Positions 26,506 through 34,932 of a stretch of 64,000 bases of DNA are shown here, one piece after another. The notes beneath the pieces are model-generated. The model saw only the letters and a list, made by a program, of their open reading frames with translations, searched no databases and was not told the origin of the DNA. This stretch comes from Pseudomonas sp. S30 (lineage in GTDB: Bacteria > Pseudomonadota > Gammaproteobacteria > Pseudomonadales > Pseudomonadaceae): the NCBI RefSeq assembly GCF_016518545.1, contig NZ_JACVTO010000023.1:1-64000 (forward strand), read 5' to 3'. Position numbers and translations under genes: made by a program. How positions within the stretch are numbered: position 1 is the first letter of the stretch; the number at the start of each line of letters is the position of its first letter.

Positions 26506-27064
26506 GCTGCGTCCCGAAGGACAGGGGCTGTTGCAACCGCGCATCGCCCGCGAGACCCTGGCCGATTGTGGTCGAGCGCAGCAGGTCATCGACCGCGCCA
26601 GGGAGCAGGCCGCGCGCCTGCTCGAACAAGCCAGCGACACGGCCGAAGCCAGGGTGCTCGAGGCCCAGGCGCACTTCTGGGCACAGGCAGGCACCCTGCT
26701 CCAGGCCTGGGAAACGCAACGTCAGGCCATGTGGGAGCAGATCGAAACCAGCGCGACGCGCCTGGTCAACGAGGCATTGCACAGGCTTCTGGACGAGGTG
26801 CCAGAGCCGGCGCGCGTCGCCGCGCTGGTGCGCCAGTTGGCCGAGGGCCAGCGCGTCCCCTCCGCCGCGACCCTGCACTGTCACCCCGATGATTTGCCGG
26901 CCGTGGTCCGCAGCCTGGGCGAACAGGCCTCGGCGCCCTGGACACCGCAGGTAGATGCAGGCCTTGCCCGTCATCAGGTGAGGTTGCACACCCCCGGCGG
27001 CCTCTACCAGCTGGACTGGCCCAGTGCCGTGCACGCGCTGCGCGTGCCCGAGCCTCAGGCCTGA
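26483..27064 (+). CDS. hrpE: Type III stator protein HrpE (SctL)
   Basis: A 193-residue HrpE/YscL protein that regulates and anchors the ATPase HrcN. It has the expected N-terminal arm, a long coiled coil (ARLLEQASDTAEARVLEAQA) and a C-terminal globular domain ending in the LHTPGGLYQLDW type of segment. It overlaps hrpD by 23 bases, which suggests coupling; the transcript probably ends or is attenuated before the hrp box at 27127. Confidence 0.85.
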   Translation: MLARRSLELRPEGQGLLQPRIARETLADCGRAQQVIDRAREQAARLLEQASDTAEARVLEAQAHFWAQAGTLLQAWETQRQAMWEQIETSATRLVNEALHRLLDEVPEPARVAALVRQLAEGQRVPSAATLHCHPDDLPAVVRSLGEQASAPWTPQVDAGLARHQVRLHTPGGLYQLDWPSAVHALRVPEPQA

Positions 27065-27126
27065 TTCCCGGCGTCGCAGGCAGGTGCCGCTCGCGCCTGC
27101 CGGCAGGTCATCGTGCAGCACCGACG

Positions 27127-27155
27127 GAACCGCCGCGCCCCCAGGCGCCACTCAC
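27127..27155 (+). promoter_or_regulatory. hrp box of the hrpF-hrcC operon
   Basis: GGAACC at 27127-27132 and CCACTCA at 27149-27155 with a 16-base spacer match the consensus exactly. The box ends 34 bases before the hrpF ATG. Confidence 0.95.
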
Positions 27156-27189
27156 TCGGTGAACTCGACCCAGCCCGGAGCCACCGCCC

Positions 27190-27414
27190 ATGTCTTCAAT
27201 CGATGCCCTGCAGCGACGCCTCGACACCTACTTCCAGCGTGCTACCGACAACGTCAACACCTCGGCGCTGAACGCAGCGCAGAGCCAGTCGCTGGACGAC
27301 ATGCACACCTTTCTCACCAGCATGAACGGCATGTCGGTGGCGGTCACCGCAGCGACCCAGCAAACCACCGCTCACCACAACCTGGCCAAGGCGATCATCG
27401 ATGCAATGCCATGA
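27190..27414 (+). CDS. hrpF: Type III protein HrpF
   Basis: A 74-residue helical protein with the same length as P. syringae HrpF and in the same place, first gene of the hrcC operon. HrpF resembles needle/pilin subunits and is needed for secretion; it may act as a pilin chaperone or minor subunit. It overlaps hrpG by 14 bases. Confidence 0.8.
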   Translation: MSSIDALQRRLDTYFQRATDNVNTSALNAAQSQSLDDMHTFLTSMNGMSVAVTAATQQTTAHHNLAKAIIDAMP

Positions 27415-27838
27415 GCTGCGCGCACAGCTCATGCGCTGGAGTGCCGAAAGTGAATCGCTCAGTCCCCTGGACCTGGTGATCGACGACGGCGATGTCACCT
27501 TGAGCAAGCGCGAAGGAACGCTGCTGCTGTCGGTCGAGTTGCCGGGCTGCGGGGGCGACGAGGTCTCTGTGCAGGCCTTGCTGCGCCTGGCCCATCCGAG
27601 CCTCTCGCGGTTTCCCGGCGCATTGGCGCGCGCAGCCGACGACTCGCGGTTATGGCTGTTGGCAACGGCCTTGCCCGATGCCCATGCCGACGAGCTGATC
27701 GAGATGCTCGAAGCCTTGCTCAATCAACGCGACACCTGGCAATCGATGCTACCCAAGCATTCCAGGGGGCCAGCGGTCTGCGTGGCGCAACGGCCCGCTC
27801 ACACTCACTTTCTCGGAACAGGACTGCGTCATGCCTAA
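27401..27838 (+). CDS. hrpG: Chaperone-like regulator HrpG
   Basis: A 145-residue protein with CesT-like features (LDLVIDDGDVTLSKREGTLLLSVELP followed by helices) located between hrpF and hrcC. In P. syringae HrpG relieves repression of HrpS by HrpV, and a hrpV-like gene lies at 30191, so the same switch may operate here. Identity rests on position, length and general pattern. Confidence 0.75.
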   Translation: MQCHELRAQLMRWSAESESLSPLDLVIDDGDVTLSKREGTLLLSVELPGCGGDEVSVQALLRLAHPSLSRFPGALARAADDSRLWLLATALPDAHADELIEMLEALLNQRDTWQSMLPKHSRGPAVCVAQRPAHTHFLGTGLRHA

Positions 27839-29978
27839 GCAGTGGATCACGCCGTACCCCTCCATGGGCGAGGCCAGCGCTCACCCTCGCCGACCCACCG
27901 CGCAGCGCTGGCTGGCTGCGCTGCTCATCGCCTGGGGATTGGCCGCCGCGCTCGGCCTGGCCGCCCCGGCGCAGGCCGCTGTGCCGAACGACTGGAAGAA
28001 CACCCCCTACGCCTACGATGCCCAGGACACGCCGCTGCCGAAGGTACTCGATGACTTCGCCAACACCTTCGGTGTGCAACTGGTGCTCGATGGCACGGTC
28101 AAGGGCACGGTACAAGGGCGTCTGCGGGCGCAAAGCCCCCAGGAGTTCCTCGACCGCCTGGGCCTGGAAAACCGCTTCCAGTGGTTCGTCTACGGCAGCA
28201 GCCTGTACGTCAGCCCCTTGCAGAACCAGCGCTCGAAACGGCTGGAGGTGTCTGCCGACGCTGTGCCGGACATGAAGCAGGCACTGACCGACATCGGCTT
28301 GCTGGACACGCGCTTCGGCTGGGGCGAGCTGCCCGATGAAGGGGTAGTGCTGATCACAGGCCCCGAACGCTACGTGCGCCTGGTGACGCAGTTCGCCAAG
28401 GTGCGCAAGACACCTGAGGAAAAACAGGAGGTGATCAGCTTCGCGCTGCGCTATGCCAGTGCGGCCGACCGCACGATCAAGTACCGTGGCGAGACCCTGG
28501 TCATTCCCGGGGTCGCGACCCTGCTCAGGGGGCTGCTGGAAAACCGTGCCCCGAACACCAGCGCAGCGCCACCGGCCTTGCCCCAGGCGGCCTTGCAGAA
28601 CATCCAGGGCCATCAGTCGATGGCCATGGGCAACATCGAACAGCTGGCCCTCAGCGGCATGGGTCGGCCCAACACCAGCCGCGTACAGCCCGGCCAGAGC
28701 GGGGGTGGCAGCCGGGGCAGGATCCGCGTCGAGGCCGACGTGCGCAACAACGCCGTGCTGATCTACGACGCACCCAAGCGCCGGGAAATCTACACCCCGC
28801 TGATTCGCGACGTGGACGTTCCGCGCAAGCTGGTGGAGATCGACGCGATCATCCTGGACATCGACCGCAGCCAACTGGCCGAACTGGCATCCAGCTGGAA
28901 CGTGGAGAGCGGCGACCTGATCGGCGGAGCGTCGTTGCTGCGCCCCGGTGCCAGCTCCACGGTGTTCATCCAGGACTACGGCGATTTTTCCGCACAACTG
29001 CGCGCCCTCGAAGGGCGCGGCCTGGCCACGGTGGTGGCCAATCCCTCGGTCCTGACCCTGGAGAACCAGCCTGCCGTCATCGACTTCAGCCGTACCGAGT
29101 ACCTGTCGGCCATCGGCGAACGCGTGGCCAACATCGAACCGATCACCGCCGGCACCAGCCTGCAAGTGGTGCCGCATGCCATCGAAACCGGTGGCCACAA
29201 GCAGATCCAGATGGCCCTGGACATCGAAGACGGTCGCATCGAACCGTCTGCCGTCGGCCAGCAGACTCCCAGCGTGCGGCGGGGCGTGGTCAGCACCCAG
29301 GCGGTGATGGGCGAAAGCCGCTCGCTCGTGGTGGGCGGTTTTCACACCGAGGAAACCGGCGACAACCTGGAGCGGGTTCCATGGCTCGGGCGTATTCCCC
29401 TGCTCGGGCCGCTGCTGTTCTCATCGACCACTCGCCAGACCAGCCGCCGCGAGCGGGTGTTCATCCTCACCCCAAGGCTGATCGGCGACCAGGTCGACCC
29501 AGCCCGCTACATTTCGCCGCAAGACCGTACCCAGGTGGACAGCGCCATGGCGCGCGTCCAGGAGCGGCGCAACGGCAAGCGCCCGGTCGGGCGCCTGGAG
29601 GTCGGCGAGGTACTCGCCCATCTGGCGGACGGCACCATCCCGGCTTCGTTCAAACAGGCCGACTCGATCCCCTACGTCGCCGAAACGCTGTGCGCCCTGC
29701 AACCCGGGCTTTCGCTGGACGCCTCGCGCGCCCAATGGTTCGCCGGCCCGGACTACGGCATCGCCGTAGGCGTGGTGCGCAACGAAGGCTCGCGCCGGTT
29801 GCGCCTGGATGAAGCGAGCTGCGGCAGTCGCTGGACCCTCGCGGCCTCGGCCTGGCCCAAGGTGTGGCTGGAGCCTGGTGATGAAACCGAAGTGTTCGTG
29901 GTGATGAACCCGCCGACCCGCTTGCCGGGCAACGAACGCCCTTCCCTGTTGCACACCACTGCGAGGACCGCCCCATGA
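27831..29978 (+). CDS. hrcC: Type III outer-membrane secretin HrcC (SctC)
   Basis: A 715-residue secretin that forms the outer-membrane ring. It has an N-terminal signal peptide (about residues 25-50, ending APAQAA), N0/N1/N3-type periplasmic modules, and a C-terminal secretin domain with VVANPSVLTLENQPAVI and VPWLGRIPLLGPLLF near the end. Length is close to P. syringae HrcC (about 700). It overlaps hrpG by 8 bases and ends in an ATGA with hrpT, its probable pilotin-like lipoprotein. Confidence 0.95.
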   Translation: MPKQWITPYPSMGEASAHPRRPTAQRWLAALLIAWGLAAALGLAAPAQAAVPNDWKNTPYAYDAQDTPLPKVLDDFANTFGVQLVLDGTVKGTVQGRLRAQSPQEFLDRLGLENRFQWFVYGSSLYVSPLQNQRSKRLEVSADAVPDMKQALTDIGLLDTRFGWGELPDEGVVLITGPERYVRLVTQFAKVRKTPEEKQEVISFALRYASAADRTIKYRGETLVIPGVATLLRGLLENRAPNTSAAPPALPQAALQNIQGHQSMAMGNIEQLALSGMGRPNTSRVQPGQSGGGSRGRIRVEADVRNNAVLIYDAPKRREIYTPLIRDVDVPRKLVEIDAIILDIDRSQLAELASSWNVESGDLIGGASLLRPGASSTVFIQDYGDFSAQLRALEGRGLATVVANPSVLTLENQPAVIDFSRTEYLSAIGERVANIEPITAGTSLQVVPHAIETGGHKQIQMALDIEDGRIEPSAVGQQTPSVRRGVVSTQAVMGESRSLVVGGFHTEETGDNLERVPWLGRIPLLGPLLFSSTTRQTSRRERVFILTPRLIGDQVDPARYISPQDRTQVDSAMARVQERRNGKRPVGRLEVGEVLAHLADGTIPASFKQADSIPYVAETLCALQPGLSLDASRAQWFAGPDYGIAVGVVRNEGSRRLRLDEASCGSRWTLAASAWPKVWLEPGDETEVFVVMNPPTRLPGNERPSLLHTTARTAP

Positions 29979-30184
29979 GCCGTGTACCGCTGCTGTTGAC
30001 CCTGTCCCTGAGCCTGTCGCTGGCCACCGGCTGCGCCAGTCGCTCGGGCTGCCAGGCCGAGGCCTGCGAACGCGCCGAGCCCGATTCCGGGCGAATGGTG
30101 GTGTGGTGGTCGCCGGCCATGCGCGGCGGGCTCGGCTCGCCCGAGCGACCGTTGGACCACAGCGTCGTGACCCTGGAGGACTGA
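29975..30184 (+). CDS. hrpT: Lipoprotein HrpT
   Basis: A 69-residue lipoprotein with lipobox LATGC and the modified cysteine at residue 20. Size and place (between hrcC and hrpV) agree with HrpT, which helps the HrcC secretin reach or stay in the outer membrane. The start overlaps the hrcC stop in an ATGA. Confidence 0.85.
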   Translation: MSRVPLLLTLSLSLSLATGCASRSGCQAEACERAEPDSGRMVVWWSPAMRGGLGSPERPLDHSVVTLED

Positions 30185-30190
30185 GCCGTC

Positions 30191-30568
30191 ATGTCTTTTT
30201 CGGTGCACCGCGCGGACACCCGCCAGGCCTTTCAGAAGTACATCATCGCCGGCGTTGCCACCTACTGGGAAATCGCCCCCGGCATCGAGTTCGGCCTTCG
30301 GCGCGAGGCCCACAGCCTGGGCCTGGCCTTGCAGGTACAGAGCCAGGTATTGCGCGCCAACCAGATCCAGCAAGCCCTGGAGCGGCGCTTCGCCCACCCG
30401 CTGGAGTACGCGCCGTTGTCGGTGTTTCTCGACCCGCAACGCGCACTGGTGGTGTGGCAGGCACTGCCCGAACCTCCCCTGACCCCCGAACAGCTCAACC
30501 AGATCCAGGCCCGGCAACTGTCGCTGCTGGGCCTGGAAGACCTCGATGACCGTCCGGCTACCTACTGA
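30191..30568 (+). CDS. hrpV: Negative regulator HrpV
   Basis: A 125-residue protein beginning MSFSVHRADTRQAFQKYIIA and located directly after hrpT. In P. syringae HrpV (115 residues) binds HrpS to block sigma-54 activation, giving feedback on hrpL. Length and position support the call; no catalytic motif is expected. Confidence 0.8.
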   Translation: MSFSVHRADTRQAFQKYIIAGVATYWEIAPGIEFGLRREAHSLGLALQVQSQVLRANQIQQALERRFAHPLEYAPLSVFLDPQRALVVWQALPEPPLTPEQLNQIQARQLSLLGLEDLDDRPATY

Positions 30569-30577
30569 GGCCCACCC

Positions 30578-31027
30578 ATGACTGCTGCCCCCCTCGCCCA
30601 CCGGCTGATATCGGCCCTGGCAGATCACCTGCGGGCCGACCTGCAGCTGCAGCAGGGCGTCTGCGCGCTCTATGACGCACAGGCCCGCGAAGCGGTGGTG
30701 ATCGAGCTGCCCGACCACAGCGACATGGCCATCGTGCACTGCGCCATCGAGCTGACGGCCCATGCGCCTGGTCTGCACAAGCGCTTGCTGGAGCTCAACT
30801 TCCGCCTGGACCTGCTGGGCGGCAGCTGGCTGGCGCTGGACGACCAGGCCTGTGTGCGCCTGTGCGCGCAGTGTCCGTTGTCGGCCCTGGACGAAACCGC
30901 GTTCTGCCACTGGGTGGTGGGCTTCGTTCGCCAGGTCGATGCGCTGCGCCCGCGGCTGCTCGAACTGGCCAGGGCGGGCGATGCGCGACCGACGAGCCTG
31001 CCGCTGAACCGTACCCGCCTGAGCTGA
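30578..31027 (+). CDS. CesT-family type III chaperone-like protein without an adjacent effector
   Basis: A 149-residue acidic protein of the class I (CesT/ShcA-type) chaperone pattern: an N-terminal helix, a strand-turn-strand with VCALYDAQAREAVVIELP, and the LHKRLLELNFRLDLLGGSWLALDD segment usual in this fold. It is the last gene of the hrpF operon. No effector gene follows on the same strand. Its client could be the convergent gene at 31074, the 23702 product or an effector elsewhere. Confidence 0.72.
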   Translation: MTAAPLAHRLISALADHLRADLQLQQGVCALYDAQAREAVVIELPDHSDMAIVHCAIELTAHAPGLHKRLLELNFRLDLLGGSWLALDDQACVRLCAQCPLSALDETAFCHWVVGFVRQVDALRPRLLELARAGDARPTSLPLNRTRLS

Positions 31028-31060
31028 GCCCTGCCCGCCAGGCGTTGCCGGGCAGGGCTC
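31026..31060. terminator. Bidirectional terminator between convergent secretion operons
   Basis: A 12-bp perfect inverted repeat (GAGCCCTGCCCG at 31026-31037 with its complement at 31049-31060) overlaps the stop of the chaperone gene and precedes the end of the gene on the other strand. No long T run follows. Confidence 0.7.
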
Positions 31061-31073
31061 GACAACGCCTGTT

Positions 31074-31586
31074 TCAGCGCAGCTTCATGGCCTCGCCGCC
31101 CTCCTGCATGACCTTGCGAGCGCTTTCCAGAAAGCCCTTGGTAACCTCGCTGACCGTGTCGTTCATCAGCTTGGTCATGTCGGCAGCGGTCTTGACCTGC
31201 AGCATCGTCGCCTGACGCTCCTCCACGCCCATCTGCAACTCGAACTGCTGGGTCATCAACTGCCGCTGACGGGCCTCCATGTCATTGAGCAGCGTGTGCT
31301 CGGCGTTGGGCGCCGCCGGGGGCTGGGCGTGGGCTGACGGCGGCAGGTCGGTGGCCGGCGAAGCGGGTGGATGGGCACGACCAGGTGATCGCGTACGGGG
31401 CCGGCCGCGCTGCTGCAAGGCCGGGGGCGCCGAGGACGACCGTCCCAGGCCCTGCAGGCTCTGGCTGGCGCGGCGCTGCTGGGGTTCGAGCGGCTGCTGG
31501 TGGAACGAGGGCGCGTGGGACGACAGCGGGCTGTCGACCCCGTGCAGCGCGCCGGTGCGTCCGACAAGACTCGGATCTGGGGGCAT
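31074..31586 (-). CDS. HrpL-controlled protein with a pilin-like C-terminus
   Basis: A 170-residue protein I cannot match to a named Hrp gene. Residues 1-95 are rich in Pro, Gln, Ala and Ser. Residues 98-170 form a long helix (LNDMEARQRQLMTQQFELQM onwards). From residue 126 to 168 it aligns without gaps to residues 23-65 of the short pilin at 23434, with 15 identities in 43 positions. GGAG lies before the ATG, and a perfect hrp box lies 86 bases upstream. It could be a second filament subunit, a tip or translocator protein, or an effector. hrcU lies just upstream, but its own promoter argues for separate control. Confidence 0.75.
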   Translation of the reverse strand: MPPDPSLVGRTGALHGVDSPLSSHAPSFHQQPLEPQQRRASQSLQGLGRSSSAPPALQQRGRPRTRSPGRAHPPASPATDLPPSAHAQPPAAPNAEHTLLNDMEARQRQLMTQQFELQMGVEERQATMLQVKTAADMTKLMNDTVSEVTKGFLESARKVMQEGGEAMKLR

Positions 31587-31672
31587 GAGCGATTCTCCAG
31601 TGGATGGCTCGCAACGCGAGGGTAGGCCGAGTCCCCAGGCCTACGGCACCCGGGCGATTACGGCTCGATCAC

Positions 31673-31701
31673 TGGGTGGCGACTGCGCACGCATCGGTTC
31701 C
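31673..31701 (-). promoter_or_regulatory. hrp box of the pilin-like gene at 31074
   Basis: On the minus strand GGAACC (31696-31701) and CCACCCA (31673-31679) are separated by 16 bases. The element lies immediately after the hrcU stop codon, so this gene has a promoter of its own. Confidence 0.93.
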
Positions 31702-31709
31702 ATCGCCGC

Positions 31710-32810
31710 TCAGCGCCGGTTGAGTTCGGGGATCTCGATCACCTCGCCCTTGGCTTCATCGTCCAGCTCGCGCAACACCCGGTAGAGGTGCGCCACGGCC
31801 TGCAGCGTTTCGCGGGGAATGAACGCGCCGACGTCTTCGCGGTAGATCGTGCGGGCCAGCCAGATGCACTGAATGACCGGAATGCGTGCCGCCTTGGCGC
31901 GCTCGATCAACGCCCGGGCCTGATCGTCGACGCCTTTGACGATCAGCTGCGGCAGCGCCGTTTCCTCGGGCCGGTAGCGCAGCGCCACGGCGAAGTGGGT
32001 GGGGTTGACCACCAGCATGTCGGCCTCCTCCACAGGCGTTTCGGGCTTGGCCGCGTTCTCTCCGGCCAACTGTCGGGCCAGGCTGCGGCGGTGCATCTTG
32101 ACGTGTGGATCGCCCTCCATCTCCTTGAATTCCTTGCGCACCTCTTCCTCGCTCATGCGCAGGCGCTTGGCGAAGAAATATTTCTGCAGGCCGAAGTCGA
32201 TGACCGCCAGCACCAGCAGCACCGCCAGGCAGATGTGCATGATGTGCCGGAACAGGCTGGCCAATCCGCGCCAGTAGGTCTGCAGGTCGCTGGCGACCAG
32301 ACTGACCAGCGCCCCGAGCGCCGGCAACGTGACCAGGTACAGCACCGCCGCGATGAACCCGGCCTTGACCAGGCCCATGAACAGATTGATCAGCGCCTGC
32401 CCGGAGAACATCTGCTGGGCCTGGTTCAACGGATTGAGCCGGTTCGGATCTGGACGCAGGGCCTCGGGCGAGAACAGGAAGCCGAATTGTATCCAGCCGG
32501 CGACCAGCCGCGTGGCGATGGCCAGGCCTACGGTCATCAGGGTGAAACTGAGCAGCACGCTGCCGGCACGGGCCAGGGTTTCCTCGAGCGCGCGGGTGAA
32601 GTCCAGCGCCAGGCGATGCAGCGGGAACGTCACCAGATCCTGGAGCGTCTGCAGGCTGTCGTCGGCCAGCGTCAGCGCCACCTCGGTGATCACCGCCAGT
32701 ACCAGCAGGCTGCTCAGGTCCTGGCTCTGGCCGACCTGACCCTTGTTGCGGGCATCGCGGATCTTCTTCGGCGTCGCGCTCCTGGTCTTTTCACCACTGT
32801 CTTCACTCAT
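31710..32810 (-). CDS. hrcU: Type III export switch protein HrcU (SctU)
   Basis: A 366-residue inner-membrane protein with about four hydrophobic segments in the N-terminal 215 residues and a cytoplasmic autoprocessing domain. The self-cleavage motif NPTH is present (MLVVNPTHFAVALRY), so the substrate switch from pilus to effector should be intact. It is the last conserved gene of the hrpJ operon. Confidence 0.95.
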   Translation of the reverse strand: MSEDSGEKTRSATPKKIRDARNKGQVGQSQDLSSLLVLAVITEVALTLADDSLQTLQDLVTFPLHRLALDFTRALEETLARAGSVLLSFTLMTVGLAIATRLVAGWIQFGFLFSPEALRPDPNRLNPLNQAQQMFSGQALINLFMGLVKAGFIAAVLYLVTLPALGALVSLVASDLQTYWRGLASLFRHIMHICLAVLLVLAVIDFGLQKYFFAKRLRMSEEEVRKEFKEMEGDPHVKMHRRSLARQLAGENAAKPETPVEEADMLVVNPTHFAVALRYRPEETALPQLIVKGVDDQARALIERAKAARIPVIQCIWLARTIYREDVGAFIPRETLQAVAHLYRVLRELDDEAKGEVIEIPELNRR

Positions 32811-32824
32811 CGATCATCCCTCGT

Positions 32825-33622
32825 TCAGGGTGCCTGCAACAGCAGGTCGAGCAGGTGGCGGATATCGGCATAGCCCATCAGCCGGCCCGTCATCGCCTCC
32901 CACAGGGTGGGCAGGTAGAACAGCAGAAAGCCCAGGCCGATCAGGCTCTTGGCCGGCATGGCGAGGATGAACACCTGCAATTGCGGGCTGTACAGGCTCA
33001 GCAGGGCCAGGCTGAACTCCACCAGCAACAGCAGCCCGATGAATGGCGCAGCGTAGAGCAGCATGTGCATGAACATGTCGCCGAGCAGGTCGAGGAACAC
33101 GGCGAACCCCTGCGCACCCGGCAGCGGCAGCCAGGTGGTGGGCGACCACACCAGGTAGCTGTCCCAGATCACCTGGGTCAGACTGCCCAGGCCCAGGGTG
33201 GCCACCAGCAGCAGGATGAGGCTTTCCTTAAACAGGTGGCCCAGGGGCGTGGTGTCGGTCCCCAGGGCCGGATTCAGCTGGCCGCCGATCAACGCGCCGC
33301 GCTGGTTGTCCAGCAGGGCACCCACCGACTCGAACAGCCAGAACGGCATGGCCAGCAACACCCCGAGCAACAGGCCCAGAACCAGTTCCTTGAGCATCAG
33401 CCCGGCCAGTGACAGCCAGTGCACCTGCGCATCGAGCAGCGCCTGCCGGATTCCGGGCGCCGGCAGCATGGCCAGGGCGAATACCACGGCGTGGCGTGGC
33501 AGACCGCGCAGATGCTGGAAGCAGAACACCGGTACCAGGTAGGCGACCGGATAGATGCGCGCCATGGCCAGCGCCACCGACAGCAGCAGGTCGAAAAAGG
33601 GCAGGAAGGCCGAGGTCGTCAT
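32825..33622 (-). CDS. hrcT: Type III export apparatus protein HrcT (SctT)
   Basis: A 265-residue SpaR/YscT/FliR-type membrane protein with about six segments, including FVLAMPAKSLIGLGFLLFYL-like C-terminal hydrophobic parts. It forms the export gate with HrcR and HrcS. The start overlaps the hrcS stop. Confidence 0.93.
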   Translation of the reverse strand: MTTSAFLPFFDLLLSVALAMARIYPVAYLVPVFCFQHLRGLPRHAVVFALAMLPAPGIRQALLDAQVHWLSLAGLMLKELVLGLLLGVLLAMPFWLFESVGALLDNQRGALIGGQLNPALGTDTTPLGHLFKESLILLLVATLGLGSLTQVIWDSYLVWSPTTWLPLPGAQGFAVFLDLLGDMFMHMLLYAAPFIGLLLLVEFSLALLSLYSPQLQVFILAMPAKSLIGLGFLLFYLPTLWEAMTGRLMGYADIRHLLDLLLQAP

Positions 33623-33876
33623 CAGGTGTTGGCCATCATTTCGAACGCTCGGCGCAGCAAGCCCATCAGCTCGCCGCCCACCCAGCGTCCGGTCACCAAC
33701 AGGGTCAGGCCCACGGCGACCAGCTTGATGCCGAACGGCAGGGTCTGGTCCTGGATCTGCATGAGCGCCTGCACCAGCGACGTCAGCACGCCTACCAGCA
33801 CCGCCACGATCAACGGCGGCGCCGAGAGCAGCACCACCAGCAGCATGCCTTCCTTGAACAGGGTCATCGCGTCCAT
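33622..33876 (-). CDS. hrcS: Type III export apparatus protein HrcS (SctS)
   Basis: An 84-residue SpaQ/FliQ-type protein with two membrane hairpin segments and the family start MTLFKEGMLLVVLLSAPPLI. P. syringae HrcS has a similar length. It is part of the R5S4T1 export gate. Confidence 0.93.
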   Translation of the reverse strand: MDAMTLFKEGMLLVVLLSAPPLIVAVLVGVLTSLVQALMQIQDQTLPFGIKLVAVGLTLLVTGRWVGGELMGLLRRAFEMMANT

Positions 33877-33886
33877 TGGCCAGGCC

Positions 33887-34540
33887 TCACAGGTAGGAGT
33901 AGAACAGGCTGTCCAGCAGCTGCGTCCAGCCCTGGGCCAAGACGAAGATCAGCAGCTTGAGCGGCAACGAGATGGTCATCGGCGCGACCATCTGCATGCC
34001 CAGCGCCAGCAACAGGTTGGAGACGATCAGGTCGATGACGATGAACGGGATGTAGATCAGAAAGCCCATCTGGAAACCCGCTTCCAGCTCCGAGAGCATG
34101 AAGGCCGGTATCAGCAGCATCAGGTCATCGCGGCTGGCCGCCTCTGCACGTTCACGGGGCCACATTCGCTGGGTGTTCTCCAGCAGGTGGGTGAGGATGT
34201 CGGGGTTGGTGTTGCGCGCCATGAAGGCCTGCAACGGCTTGATGGCGTTCAGCGCCGAGGCTTGCAGCGCCTCGGTATGGCTGAAGTCCAGCGGTCGCTC
34301 CTGCAACGCCTCGGCGACGTTGTGACCGACCGGCGCCATGATGAACAGGGTGGCGGCCAGGGCGATGGCGTAGAGCGCCATGTTCGGCGGCACCTGCTGC
34401 ACGCCGATGGCGTTGCGGGCGATGGTCAGCACGATGGCGATCTTGAGAAAGGCGCTGCAGATGATCAGCAGCAGCGGGACCAGGGACATGCCACCGATGA
34501 ACAGCGCCAGCAGGAAGGGGTCGATCCCCTGAAAGCTCAT
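33887..34540 (-). CDS. hrcR: Type III export apparatus protein HrcR (SctR)
   Basis: A 217-residue FliP/YscR-type protein with four membrane segments. Signature stretches are KIAIVLTIARNAIGVQQVPP and the C-terminal MQMVAPMTISLPLKLLIFVL. It lies in the export gate. The start overlaps the end of hrcQ by four bases. Confidence 0.95.
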   Translation of the reverse strand: MSFQGIDPFLLALFIGGMSLVPLLLIICSAFLKIAIVLTIARNAIGVQQVPPNMALYAIALAATLFIMAPVGHNVAEALQERPLDFSHTEALQASALNAIKPLQAFMARNTNPDILTHLLENTQRMWPRERAEAASRDDLMLLIPAFMLSELEAGFQMGFLIYIPFIVIDLIVSNLLLALGMQMVAPMTISLPLKLLIFVLAQGWTQLLDSLFYSYL

Positions 34541-34932
34541 CCCGCCACATCCAGGCTCACGATCTGCAGCCCCAGTCGGCCGTCGATCTGAACCAGTTCG
34601 CCCTGCGCCACGGCTCGCTCGCCGTGGAACAGCACGGCGCTCCCTGCCGCCACGCCCTGCACCGCCAGCACCACGCCGGGCGCCAGGTTGCGCAACTGAC
34701 CGAGGGTCAGCTCGAGGTGGCCACAGCGCAGGGTGAGCGCCAGGGGCAGGTCGTCGAAACGCTGGGCAGGCTCGCTGGCGACCGCTGGTTCGGCACCTGC
34801 CTGCTCGGTCTCCTGGCTCGTGGTCTGCAGGACAGCGGGATCGAACGGCGCAGCGTCATGCGCGTCGTCCGATGGGTGCTGAGCGTCGCTCCAGTCAGGG
34901 GTCAGAAGGTCGATGTCGGCATCGTTGTTCAT
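34537..34932 (-). CDS. hrcQb: HrcQb-like short product from an internal start in hrcQ
   Basis: An ATG at 34932, in frame with hrcQ, is preceded by GAGGAG at six bases, as strong a site as any gene in the operon. It would give 131 residues, close to P. syringae HrcQb, beginning MNNDADIDLLTPDW, with an acidic linker and the C-terminal SpoA domain. SctQ proteins in Yersinia and Salmonella make a comparable short form by internal initiation, and it is needed for the platform. That it is translated here is inferred. Confidence 0.7.
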   Translation of the reverse strand: MNNDADIDLLTPDWSDAQHPSDDAHDAAPFDPAVLQTTSQETEQAGAEPAVASEPAQRFDDLPLALTLRCGHLELTLGQLRNLAPGVVLAVQGVAAGSAVLFHGERAVAQGELVQIDGRLGLQIVSLDVAG

